Part shown: piece after piece, positions 1-10,400 of the stretch
Layout: each line of letters begins with the position of its first letter
How positions within the stretch are numbered: the first letter of the stretch is position 1
Assembly: GCA_001724265.1 (NCBI GenBank)
Contig: MEDY01000032.1
Location: 58,501 to 122,500, forward strand
Origin: Rhizaria sp. SCN 62-66
Lineage: Eukaryota > Rhizaria, unplaced
Reading direction: 5' to 3'
DNA: 64,000 nucleotides
Notes under the pieces: model-generated
The model's database searches: none
Told to the model about the DNA's origin: nothing
Seen by the model: only the letters and a program-made list of their open reading frames with translations
Translations under genes and position numbers: made by a program

Positions 1-101
1 GTGCAAATAAACAACAAACAAAGACAAGATACATGAGGTGAGAAAGTATTTGAACGAAAAACATCGACATATGATAAATGCATGACATGTTACAGTTTTA
101 G

Positions 102-3100
102 TTAGATATGACAGTCAAATAGCAGTTCTTGCGGTGATATGCGTACCTGCAGGTCGTTGAAGAAGTCCTCCTTGGCCACGGTCGACGCGGTCGCCGAGCC
201 GTCCGTGAGGCGTGACAGCAGCGATGAAGCCGAGTAGCGCGCGTTGTCGGCGTCGCCGCCGCCGCTGCCGAAGACGCGGTCCCAGAAGTTCTCATCGTGG
301 ATGTCGAGCTTCGAAGTCTCGGAGTCCTCGGCTGAGAAGTACTGCTTCGAGTAGACAATGCCGCCGGACGAGGCGACCTTCTTGCCTTCAGCCGTGGCGG
401 CGGCGCCGTCGTCGTCCGCGGCGGCCTCGCTGCCGTCCTCGGCGCGCACCTTGTTGCTGATAACGTGCGTGTTCTTGAGCAGAATCTCCTCGATGTTGGA
501 CTCGAAGAAGGTGCGGCGCTGCTCATCGTCCTGCTCTTCCATCAGCCCGTAGGCGCCGAGCTTGAGGATCTTGTCGATGTCGTCGTGGTCCTCGCGCTCC
601 TCCGCGCCCGCCTCGAGCTTGCGTAACACGGCATGGTCGAGCCCGAGCTTCTTGGACGCGCGTGCAAACAGCTGCGACTCGTACGTGTTCCTCGTCACAA
701 GGCGGTAGACCGAGACGGCGTTCTTCTGGCCGATGCGGTGCGCGCGCGCCTGCGCCTGCACGTCCATCTGCGGGTTCCAGTCCGAGTCGAAGATGATCAC
801 CGTGTCGGCGCGCGTGAGGTTCAGCCCGACGCCGCCGGCGCGCGTGGTGAGCAGGAAGATGAACCGGTCCGAGTCGGGCCGCGAGAAGCGGTCGATGGCG
901 GCCTCGCGGTTGTCGCCCGTGACGGAGCCGTCGAGACGCTCGTACTTGTACCCGCGGTGGCGGATATAATCCTCCAGGATATCGAGCAGGATCACCATCT
1001 GCGAGAAGATGAGCACGATGTGCTTGTCAGCGAAGAGCTTCGGCAGCAGCTTGTCCAGCAGCACGAGCTTGCCCGACGCCTGCACCGTCATGTTGTGGTA
1101 CTCCTCCTGCGTCGCGGTGGGGCTTACTTCGCGCTCCTCGGTGCCGTTGACCAGCCACGGGTGGTTGCACACCTTGCGCAGCTCGGCAGCGATGTTGATG
1201 AGCTTCGGCATGTTGGACTGCGACACACCCTGGCGCAGGAACTTGGCGTTCTTGTCGAAGATAGCGCGGTAGTACTTCTTCTGCATCGTCGTCAGCTCGA
1301 CGTCGATCACTGTCTCCTCCTTGGGCGGGATCGACTTCTCGACGCTTTCCTTCATACGGCGCAGGATGTAGGGCGCGATGGTGCGCTGCAGCTGGTCGAC
1401 CTTCTTGGCGTCGTCAAGCTCCTTGTACTTGTGCTCGAAGTCACGCTGCGAGTAAAACCGCTCGGGCTCGACGAAGTTGAGCAGCGTCCAAAGCTCCGTC
1501 ATATTGTTCTGGATCGGCGTGCCCGTGAGCAGCAGCCGGCGCGGGATCCCGAGCTGCATGAAGGCGTCCATGAGCCGCGCCGTCTTGTTCTTGAGACGGT
1601 GGCCCTCGTCGATGATGACGTACTTCCACGGGATCAACTCGAGGTCCGCGACGTCTGACAGCAGCATCTCGTACGACGTGATCAGGATCTGGAACTTGAC
1701 GACGTTGCTGTTGGGGTAGTAGAACTCGAACTCACGCAGCACGCGGCGGCCGTTGGCGCCGCCGGCGGCGTCGTGGTACACCACGACGTTCATGTCCGTC
1801 CACCCCTCGGCCTCGCGCTTCCAGTGCGTCAGCGTCGACAGAGGCGCCACGATCAGGAACGGACCGCGCAGCCCTTCCTCGCGCCGCAGATGCTCCAGGA
1901 AGGCCACGCACTGAATCGTCTTGCCGAGACCCATTTCGTCGGCCAGAATGCCGTTCTTGCTATTGAGGTACGACTCGATGAGCCAGTTGACGCCCTGGAT
2001 CTGGTAATCGCGCAACGCGTGGCCCGTCTTGAACTTGGGCGACTCCTTGTACCAGCGCGCAGCGCGGAGCTTGCGCACGTGCATCTGTTCCTCGGTGAAG
2101 CGCGGCTGCTCCTGAAGCTGAGCTGCCGAGGGCATGCGCGCGAAACGGCGGTACTGCGCAACCTTCATCTCGTCCTTGACATCGCAGGCAAACTCCCACG
2201 TCGCCTGTGCGTAGCCCAGACCTGCCCATTTGACCAGGTACACGGGTACGGCCACGCGGTCCGCGTCGTCGACCGACTCGCCGGGCGCGAGCGCGGGGAG
2301 AGTGGCCAGGTCCAGCGTCTCCGTGCCCGGCGCGGGGGGGCGCACCTCAATGCGCCCGTCCTCGGTGACCGTGGCGATGTGGCGGCGCGGGATGAGCGTC
2401 GCGCCGCATTGCGCGATGCTGCGGCCGTCGCCCTCGAGGTGGAACTGCTCCAGCGACAGTAGCGACACGTGCAGCTGCAGCACGCGGTCCACCTCGACGA
2501 ACCGTGGGTCGAAGGGCGCGCCGCCGTGGCGGTCCAGGTTCACGCTCTCGATCTCCTCGCGCTTGGTCTGGAACCGCTTCACGCGGTCGTTGGTCGCGCG
2601 CGCGCCGTAGCGCTGCCGCATCTGCACCTCAGAGAGCCACTTCGCGCGCTGGTATGACATGCCCACGTCCTTGATGAGGTACTGACGCGTCTCGACCACG
2701 GCCATGCCGTTGGCGCTGCGCACCGTGCCAGCGCCGCCGTTGCCGTTCTTGCCGCTGTCATCGGCCGTAACGGTCGCGGGGGCGTCGGCAAAGCGGCGGC
2801 GGCCGAAGCGCGTGGCGTTGTTGGCCAACGCGACGAGCGCGGCCGCGTTGTCGGATACGAGCGAAGTGGGCTTGACCACGCCTTCTGTCTTCACGTCGCC
2901 CTCGCCGTCCTCCATCTTCACGCCGCCCGCACTGGTGCTGGCGCTGGCGCTGGAGCTGGAGCTGGAGCTGGAGCTGGAGCTGGTGCTGGAGATAGCGCTG
3001 CTGGCGGCGAGGGGCTTGCGCGGGGACTGCGCGACGCGCGCGGCGCCCTCGCGCACCGGCAGCGGCATCTGCTCCTCCTCCTTCTTGACTGGGGCCCCGC

Positions 3101-6086
3101 GCAGAGCGTCGACCGCGGCGTGGCCCGCGGCGACGGGGTCCTCGCCCTTGGCCTCGGCCGCAGCGGCCGCGGCGGCGCGCGCGGCCTCCTCGGCGGCCTC
3201 CTCGCGGGCATCGGCGGCCTCTTGCTTGGCAATCTTGACGTCCATCGCTGCGCGCACGGCGTCGCGCTTGTCGGCGAGCCGCTTGGACCGCGCCGCCTCC
3301 TTGGCCTCGCGCGCGGCGAGCTCCGCGGCCGAAAGCTCGGCATCGGGGTCCACCGGGTCGTCGTCCTCGTCGTCGCTGCCGTAGCCGAACTCGGCAGCGA
3401 GGTCTTCATGGTCGCCACCCAGCGTGTAGTCGTCATCCTCGCTCAACACGTCGGCCATGCAGTCACGCAGCATGTCCTCGTACGCCTCCTGCACCGAGTC
3501 GCCGTTAGCCTCCAGGTCCGCGGCCGCGGCGGCCTCAAGCGTCGCCAGCTGCTGCGCCACCTTCGCCTGGTCGACCTCGCGGCCGTCCCACAGCAGCCGC
3601 ACACGCTGCTGCCGCGTGCGCACGGCCAGCACCTTGTCGATGCGGTGGTCGGGCACAAAGTCCGCGTCGTCGTCACCCGCGCCGCCGTCGCCGTCGCCGT
3701 CGCCGCCGTCGCCCTTGTCCTTATTGTCGTCATCCGAGTCGCTGGACACGAGGAAGTCGTCGTCGTTGCTGTCGTCGTCGGCGTACGTCCGCGTCGTCTT
3801 GGTCGCCAGCCGGCCGGACGCGCGGCTGTTGCTATTCGAACTACGGCTCGTCGTCACCAAGATCTCGTCCTCCTCCTCAGCGGTCAAGCCGAGCTTGTTG
3901 CGGTTCTTGGTGCCCGCCTTGCGGCCACCGCGCCCGCCACGCCCGCCGCCCGCCGCTGCGCCCGCCGCCACGCGGACCGACGCCGTGGCGGCCGAGATCG
4001 ACTGCCCGGGCATGCGGGCTACGAGGAGCCCCGACGCGCCGCTGCCGCCGAGGGGCCCGCCGTCGCCGCCCGCGCCAGTGTTGCTGTTGTTGCGGTGTTG
4101 CGCGCCGCCGCCCGCGCCGTAACCGGCGGCCGCGGCCGACTGGGACTGCACCGCGGGGCCACCCGAGGCCGAGAGGCCCATCGCCACGTTGTTGGCGACC
4201 AAGATGCGGTTGTTGCCCTTGAGGTACTTGTCCGTGTAGTCGCGCGGGCGGCCGCAGACCGGCGTAGGCGGCAGGATCACCGGCACGTCGAGGCTCAGAC
4301 CGGTGGAGGACCGGTGCAGCAGAGACTGCAGGTCGCGGCCGTAGATCGCCGACAGCGCCAGGATGGTCGCGAAACGCGCCTCGCAGTCGGCGGGCGAGTG
4401 GCGCACCGAGAGGAAGCGGTCGTGCACCGTCAGCGGCCACGAATCGAGGTTGTGGCGCGTGGCAAACTCAAGCAGTGCGATCGTCTCGAGCAGCGTCCAG
4501 TGGCCCAGAGGGTCTTTATAGAGCGTCTCGTACTCGAACGCGGTGAATTGCGCGATTCCCAGCGCCGCGAACGACCAGGGCTCCTGCGTGCGGAGCTGGC
4601 CCGCGGAGATCACGTCCACGATCGCCGTCGCGGGGGACGCGCGCACCGCAGCGACAGCGGGCTTGGCCTCCTCGCCGTCAGTCTTAGTATCAGCGGTCTC
4701 GTTGTTGTTGTCGTCGACGGGCGGGGCGTGCGCCTTGGCGGCGGTCACGGCGGCCTGCGCGGCGGCGGTGTCAGTAAGCTGCGGCAGTGCAGCCAGTGCG
4801 CGCGCAGCCGCGGCGATGGGGTCCGCCTGTGCGGCCGCGGCGGCGACGCTCTTGATGGCGGCCGCGCACTCGGCCGAGGCGTCGCGTCCGGCGACGCCGC
4901 TCGAGCACTGCGCGGGCAGCGCCATGCCGTCCCTGGGCCACGCGCCGCGGCCGAGGACCTCGCCCTCGTTGCTGGCAAGGACGTGCGCCGGGTCCACAGA
5001 GGCGGCGGTGCACACGGCCCACTCGGGGTCGTCTTTGGCGATGACCCCGTACTCAGCGTGGGCGGCCATCGCCTCCAGAGTGCCGCGCTCGCGGGCAAAC
5101 ACGCGCCACTGCGGCTCCGTGCGCCCGCCCAGCGGGCCGGCGTTCTCGTCCGCTGCAGCGGCGTCGGCGGCGTCGGAGGGAAGGAAGTCCTCGGGGAGCC
5201 ACTCAGTGATGCGGGCCTGCAGTTGCGCGATGTGGTCGGCGCGCTCCAGCTCTACCATCGACGCGTACAGCGTCTCTTGGCGCAGGTTGTGGGACGCAAC
5301 GCGCGTCTCCTCGGCGCGCACGTCGTCCTCGTCGAGAAGTTCTTCGCTGCTCACCGTCACGTACTCGCTGTCACCGTCTACACCTTCGTTGTCCTTGCTC
5401 TCTGCGGCGCTCTCAGCGGTGCCAGCAGCAGCGCTCTCGGCAGCGGGGGCAACGACGACAGTCTTGAGTTGCTCGGGGGTGAGCGTGGCGCGCAGCACGC
5501 GCGTGGTCACCGTGCGCTTGGTCGGGATCGCGGCGATCGACATCAGCTCAGGCGCGGGGACGAGCGTCGGTGTGTAGGACTTAAGCGCGGCGGCGATGAG
5601 CCTCTGGATCTTCTGCCGGTGCGCCGTGTACGCCGCGGAGGTGACGAACTTGACCGTGGAAACGCTGCCAGCAACGCGCACTGCGACGGGCAGCCGGTCT
5701 GCGTAGTCGGCCGCGGTCGACGCGACGTCGGGCAGCACGAGCGGGTTGGGCTCGATGGGCGGGGGCACCAGGTCGATCTGCGCCAGGTTCGGCACGAAGG
5801 GCGGGATCACGCGCGGCGGGCCCAGACGGCTCTTCATCACGGCCGGGGAAACAGTGGGGCGGTACGCAGGCGCGTCCTTGCGCGGGCGGCCGCGGCGGCG
5901 CGCGGCGGCGGGGTCGGGGACCGCGACCTCGTCTTCGGAGCCCGAGGAAGCATTATTGTTGTCGCGGCCGGAGTCCTCGTAGTCAGAGCTGTCCGAGCCG
6001 GTGTTGTGGATCACTTGCTTGCGCTCGCGGCCGGAGCGGCGCAGAGTGCCCGCGGAGCCGTCGGCGGCAGCGGAGGAGGAGTCCAT
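102..6086 (-). CDS. CHD-family (CHD6-9-like) chromatin remodelling ATPase, 3' end probably outside window
   Basis: Nuclear SNF2-family ATPase expected to slide nucleosomes. The first about 1,100 residues are low-complexity. Two chromodomain-like segments lie near residues 1130-1220 and 1265-1300 (VKWAGLGYAQATWE). The SNF2 N-lobe starts near 1358 (DYQIQGVNWL), with Walker A DEMGLGKT near 1382 and a DEGH box near 1492. The C-lobe ends with RAGGVGLNL (about 1747) and ARAHRIGQ (about 1782). After the helicase, LGAYGLMEE, EEILLKNTHVI and DENFW resemble the CHD6-9 subfamily, so I favour that over CHD1. The start is the ATG at 6086. The open frame stops at 102, but a splice donor CAG|GTACGC at positions 147/146 sits just before a short unconvincing tail. 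I infer that coding ends at 147 here and continues in exons left of the window. A serine run at about residues 1032-1050 comes from a hexamer repeat. It is divergent from the kinase gene. Confidence 0.92.
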   Translation of the reverse strand: MDSSSAAADGSAGTLRRSGRERKQVIHNTGSDSSDYEDSGRDNNNASSGSEDEVAVPDPAAARRRGRPRKDAPAYRPTVSPAVMKSRLGPPRVIPPFVPNLAQIDLVPPPIEPNPLVLPDVASTAADYADRLPVAVRVAGSVSTVKFVTSAAYTAHRQKIQRLIAAALKSYTPTLVPAPELMSIAAIPTKRTVTTRVLRATLTPEQLKTVVVAPAAESAAAGTAESAAESKDNEGVDGDSEYVTVSSEELLDEDDVRAEETRVASHNLRQETLYASMVELERADHIAQLQARITEWLPEDFLPSDAADAAAADENAGPLGGRTEPQWRVFARERGTLEAMAAHAEYGVIAKDDPEWAVCTAASVDPAHVLASNEGEVLGRGAWPRDGMALPAQCSSGVAGRDASAECAAAIKSVAAAAAQADPIAAAARALAALPQLTDTAAAQAAVTAAKAHAPPVDDNNNETADTKTDGEEAKPAVAAVRASPATAIVDVISAGQLRTQEPWSFAALGIAQFTAFEYETLYKDPLGHWTLLETIALLEFATRHNLDSWPLTVHDRFLSVRHSPADCEARFATILALSAIYGRDLQSLLHRSSTGLSLDVPVILPPTPVCGRPRDYTDKYLKGNNRILVANNVAMGLSASGGPAVQSQSAAAAGYGAGGGAQHRNNSNTGAGGDGGPLGGSGASGLLVARMPGQSISAATASVRVAAGAAAGGGRGGRGGRKAGTKNRNKLGLTAEEEDEILVTTSRSSNSNSRASGRLATKTTRTYADDDSNDDDFLVSSDSDDDNKDKGDGGDGDGDGGAGDDDADFVPDHRIDKVLAVRTRQQRVRLLWDGREVDQAKVAQQLATLEAAAAADLEANGDSVQEAYEDMLRDCMADVLSEDDDYTLGGDHEDLAAEFGYGSDDEDDDPVDPDAELSAAELAAREAKEAARSKRLADKRDAVRAAMDVKIAKQEAADAREEAAEEAARAAAAAAAEAKGEDPVAAGHAAVDALRGAPVKKEEEQMPLPVREGAARVAQSPRKPLAASSAISSTSSSSSSSSSSSASASTSAGGVKMEDGEGDVKTEGVVKPTSLVSDNAAALVALANNATRFGRRRFADAPATVTADDSGKNGNGGAGTVRSANGMAVVETRQYLIKDVGMSYQRAKWLSEVQMRQRYGARATNDRVKRFQTKREEIESVNLDRHGGAPFDPRFVEVDRVLQLHVSLLSLEQFHLEGDGRSIAQCGATLIPRRHIATVTEDGRIEVRPPAPGTETLDLATLPALAPGESVDDADRVAVPVYLVKWAGLGYAQATWEFACDVKDEMKVAQYRRFARMPSAAQLQEQPRFTEEQMHVRKLRAARWYKESPKFKTGHALRDYQIQGVNWLIESYLNSKNGILADEMGLGKTIQCVAFLEHLRREEGLRGPFLIVAPLSTLTHWKREAEGWTDMNVVVYHDAAGGANGRRVLREFEFYYPNSNVVKFQILITSYEMLLSDVADLELIPWKYVIIDEGHRLKNKTARLMDAFMQLGIPRRLLLTGTPIQNNMTELWTLLNFVEPERFYSQRDFEHKYKELDDAKKVDQLQRTIAPYILRRMKESVEKSIPPKEETVIDVELTTMQKKYYRAIFDKNAKFLRQGVSQSNMPKLINIAAELRKVCNHPWLVNGTEEREVSPTATQEEYHNMTVQASGKLVLLDKLLPKLFADKHIVLIFSQMVILLDILEDYIRHRGYKYERLDGSVTGDNREAAIDRFSRPDSDRFIFLLTTRAGGVGLNLTRADTVIIFDSDWNPQMDVQAQARAHRIGQKNAVSVYRLVTRNTYESQLFARASKKLGLDHAVLRKLEAGAEEREDHDDIDKILKLGAYGLMEEQDDEQRRTFFESNIEEILLKNTHVISNKVRAEDGSEAAADDDGAAATAEGKKVASSGGIVYSKQYFSAEDSETSKLDIHDENFWDRVFGSGGGDADNARYSASSLLSRLTDGSATASTVAKEDFFNDLQVRISPQELLFDCHI
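2937..2990. repeat. GCTGGA hexamer microsatellite inside the CHD gene
   Basis: About seven near-perfect copies of a GCTGGA-type hexamer. On the minus coding strand they encode a run of serines using alternating TCC/AGC codons. The repeat keeps the frame open. Confidence 0.85.
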
Positions 6087-7405
6087 GTGCGTGTGGGTGG
6101 AGACAGCGAGTCTGAGCTCGACTGGGGTGTCGCGATTCAGAGAGACAGCTGTTCGCGAAAGGGTGGAAAGTAAGGTGAAGTGGGGGGTGACCTCTTAAGA
6201 AGTCTAGGTGGCCGCGTGATAGACACAACGAAGTCGGTTATACGCGTTGCAGAGCGAGTGCGAGAGCAAAGTGGAGTGGGGGAGAAGTAAGGGGGTGGAG
6301 AGGTGAGATTTTGCCGCATCAACGCTCTCACTGGACATTGGAATTTAAATAGCAAGACGCAGATGTGGGGAGCACAACCATAACATGGACGCATTTGATG
6401 TTGACGAAGAGATGGGAGAGACCCAGAGGGTGTTTGGCAGCGGTCCACGACCGCCCAGATCGCGCGCGAGATTGCTCGAGCAAGCTTTGGGCGAAGAGAA
6501 GAGTCGGAACAACACAACTGGGCTGTCGCAAGATCGGGGAAATACCGCACCATCGACATAACCGTTGATATTAGCACGACATTAAAAGACATTTGCGCAG
6601 ATCGGCCATCCCGATAAGGACGTTCCGGCAACTGCAGTCAGCTTTGATGTTTCTTCGCGCCTTCGCTTCGAGGTGACTGGTGGCTTGGTTGCCGAGCAGC
6701 CGATTTGCCACGGACGGCACCGACCGTGGGCTGCTCACAGTCACTTTGAGTCGGGATGAGGGTGCGACATGGTTTGTAAGTGATAACTCAGCAGGAATTG
6801 CTTCATTTTAAATGAATTGAAGATATGTGATTTAAATGTGTAATCTGTATATATTTGTAAATTCCTGGCTTTTAAGGTAATCGTATCCTCTCAATGACGC
6901 CGCCTACGCATCATAGACAACTCACTCACATAGGCGAATTGGATGGGTATATGCACGATAGCCGTGCAAGGCGAAGACATTAGCAATACACTAGATTTAT
7001 ACATGCGCGTTCTATGATATATCCAAGTTTGGGCTTCTAAGACAATGATGAAGACTAGCTGCACTTCATGGACTGGTCATGTTGTGACCGTTTGTGGTGG
7101 AGTGTTGACGTCGTCGTTCGGTGAACTTTCGTTTCAAGAGGGCTGAACCAGGTTGTATTGTCCGTCAAATACCGCCAGCGGCATGTCGCCAGATGTGAAA
7201 CTGGCTGTGTGATTGTAACACTTAATAATGTTTTTCCAGGATATGATTCTGCATCACTATCGGTCTCTGTCTACAACTCACTTCCCGAGTGACGCCTCAC
7301 CCACTCCCACGACTCTCTCTTTCCTCTTGCGCCATCACTCTCTTTTCCTAGCACACTCGTCGCCTTACTCAGCGCTAGATCTCTTATCCGACCTACACGG
7401 CGTTA
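6087..7405. other. Divergent intergenic region (CHD / kinase)
   Basis: About 1.3 kb of AT-richer sequence between two divergently transcribed genes, so it should hold both promoters. An AATTTAAATAG stretch near 6341-6352 could serve as a TATA-like element for the CHD side. A pyrimidine-rich stretch near 7300-7395 directly precedes the kinase start codon. Short open frames here have no coding character, and I see no RNA gene. Confidence 0.6.
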
Positions 7406-10400
7406 ATGTCTCGCGTCCTGCTGGGCCCCGCGGCCAGTGCAGTGACGCAGTCCCCCTGGGGCGACCTGGGCCCTGCAGCGCCGATACCCGCCGCGCCGAT
7501 TCCCACTCTCGCGCGCCTCCGCCGCCTGCTCGCGCTGCCCAAGAGCCGCGGTACGCACATATCTTGCTTTTTGCTCTCAATCTATTGCTCTCTAGAACTC
7601 TGATATGCAGTGCTGTATTCATGCGCATGGGTCACGATTGAATGCGCTAATCGTTACAAGAAGCTCACAAAATGCACATTTCTCACTGATATGAACCCTA
7701 CTTCTGACTTTAACTCTTTGCAGACCCCGCGCGCCGCACCGTCTGCGAGGCCGGTTGGACCCTGCTCGATCTGTGTCAGTACCTGTACCACCCCGCGCTC
7801 GCAGCACAGCTCCACACCGCAGTGCGCGCATGTGTCCGCGCCCTCAGCACGCCTGGCTCTGACGCCGAGACCGCCCGTCTGACATTGCGCGTTGCCGCAG
7901 CGCTCGCAGCTACGCCTGCTGTTGCCAAGCCCGCGACCGCGACTAACTGCAGCAACAGTGGCAGCTCAAGCTCTCACAGCTGCTCTGACTGTAGCAACAC
8001 TTTATCTGGTCATAGTGCGAACAGTGGTGATGCGACTATGTACCCGTTTCCGCGCGTGTTCCTGTCTCCCACCGACGCGCCCGCGCCCTGCTGTCACGCT
8101 GATGTGGCCATGGACGCTGCCGTCAGCGCTAGCGGCAACGGCGGTGCTGCATACGGGCCGTATCAGCGTCCGCTGCTCGCGGGCCCACACGGAGCGGTGG
8201 CCGCTGCACTCACCGGCTCCGTCTCCTCCGTCAGCTCCAGCTCTAGCTTTTCCGCTCGCGTGAACGTCAGCTCTAGCACTAGCTCTGCAGTTGGCTCTGT
8301 CCCGGCCGCAACTGCGAACGCGGCTGTCAGCACTAGTCATAGTGTTGGCAGTGATGCTGTTGCGTCAGCAAGGCGCGTGTTTCTGCTCACAGTCGCCGAG
8401 CATAACAACTGCAACATCGCTCTGCCGTCTACCAACACTCACCACATCTACTCTAGTAGCTCTAGCGACTGCGGCCATGCGCACAGTCACTCTCAGAGCC
8501 ACGCGCGGCTGGTTTTGGCGCCCGCACCTCTGATCGCCTGTCACTGTGGCACTGCATCACTGGCAGTCGATGACCTCCTGCGTTGGGCCACAGTCAATAA
8601 CAACGACACCCACAACAGCGCGGCGGACAGAAGCAGTCACCGCGACTCTGCTGGCGCTGCTGCTGGTGGCGGTGCGGCGTATGATTGCTACGACACTGAC
8701 GATGGCTACGGTCTCTCTCTTGATAACGACGACGTTGCTGCAGCTGCATTGAACCACACTGCAGCAACGACAACCACGTCTAGCTCTGCTGCTGGCAACG
8801 CCCCCACTGCCGACACACATAGTGCCACAGCTCATTCGCCGCCGCAGTGGCTGTTTGAGCTCATGACCAGTCTCGATATCGACGCCGGTCTTCGTCGCAC
8901 TACCCCAGGCTGCAGCTTCCCATCCGACACGCTCGGCGGCCTTAGTTCCCCCCAGTCTCTGTCTCCGTCTGCAGACGGCACGGCTTCAGCCGCTGTGCTC
9001 GCTGCTGCGGTGATTTCCGAGGCCGGCGTCGCCGTCGGTGCCGCACTGCGGCAGCGCGTGTTCAGGGCTCGTGCCGGCGCCCTCGCCAGCGCTCTGGCGG
9101 CCGCGGCGTCACTGGGCTGCGAGTTTGACCACCGGTCTGAGGCGCTTATTGAGGAGGCTGAGGCGGAGGCCGAGGCTGATGTTGAAGCGATGCCGCTGCC
9201 TGTGCGCAATATCAATGCTCATAACAACAGCACTGTCGCTGGTGCTACGAACAACGGCTTTAACCGGACTGACCGGAGCACGAGCTCGAGTGAGGCGAGT
9301 GTTGCCGGTGTCGCTGCCGGTGTGTCCACGACTTCTGACCGTGGCTTGACGGTGGGCACGGTCGAGGTACGCGAGTATGCGCTCACTCCGCTGCCCTCTG
9401 CCACGAGCAACAGCAACAGCAGTCACACCGCTGCCTCTGCGTCGGCGTCGTTTGCGAGTGGCTCGAACGCACATCAGGCCCAGAACGCTATTAATGCCAG
9501 TCCGAACACGGACTCTAGTGCCAGCAGTAGTAGTCACACGGCCAGCAAGGATCCATACCCATACCTGTTCCCGTGGCCATTGCCGTTTCCTGCGCCTTTG
9601 TTCGGCATGAAGAACACCTCAAACACCCGCCGGCCTCAGGCGAGTGCGCCCCAAGCAGCTGCGCCTCTAACTCGTGAGACCAAGGCTGCTTCAGCGACAA
9701 ACTCCGACGGCAAGAAGGCTGACTCGGTCCAGCGTCCTGGCCAGAAATCCTCTCTTAGCGCTGGCTCTGGCCGTGGTCTCGGCCCCAGCCGCAGTCCCAG
9801 CCACAGCCGCAGCAGCACGAGCTACCTCTCGGACCCGCCAGTGCTGCCCCCCGCCCAGTGGTGGTCGCGGCCTCTGTCGTCATCGTCCTTGCCGCCGAGC
9901 AAGGCGGCTGCGAGCGCGAACCCCGAGCCTGTGCTACTGCCGCCGTGGCCGTTGCCCTGCCCGCCGTCGCCGTATTTGGCGTATCTCTTCGCGGCCTCGC
10001 AGCACGCTGAACTGTATAAGGCGCGCGAGCTGTCGCTGGAGCGGCGCGCTGCAGCGCTAACTGCAGAGGCGGCTGCGCTCACTCGTGAGATCAACGCTGC
10101 ACTCACTGCCGAAGCACACGCTGACAGCGACGCTGACAGCGATAACATCAAGGATGCTGTGAATCACACCATTGATGGGGATGGAATCACTGCTGACGGC
10201 GACGAAGCGTTCCCTCGCAGCGATATGGCATTGACGCAGTCGTCCTCGAACACCGCTGCGTACACTGCCGCTGCCACGGAGACCGCCGCCGCTGCCGCTG
10301 CAGCCAGCGCACCCTCGACCCTGCGCCGCAAATCCCGCCGCGCGCGCCGCTTGCGCGCCGCCGCGTCCGCCGCGCTGGCGACCGCCGCGGCGCTGCCCCG

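Noticed and set aside
3120-6173. 1,017-codon plus-strand frame antisense to the CHD gene
   Set aside because: The opposite strand carries the recognisable CHD protein. The antisense product is Arg/Gly/Val-rich with no domain, a by-product of GC-rich codon bias.
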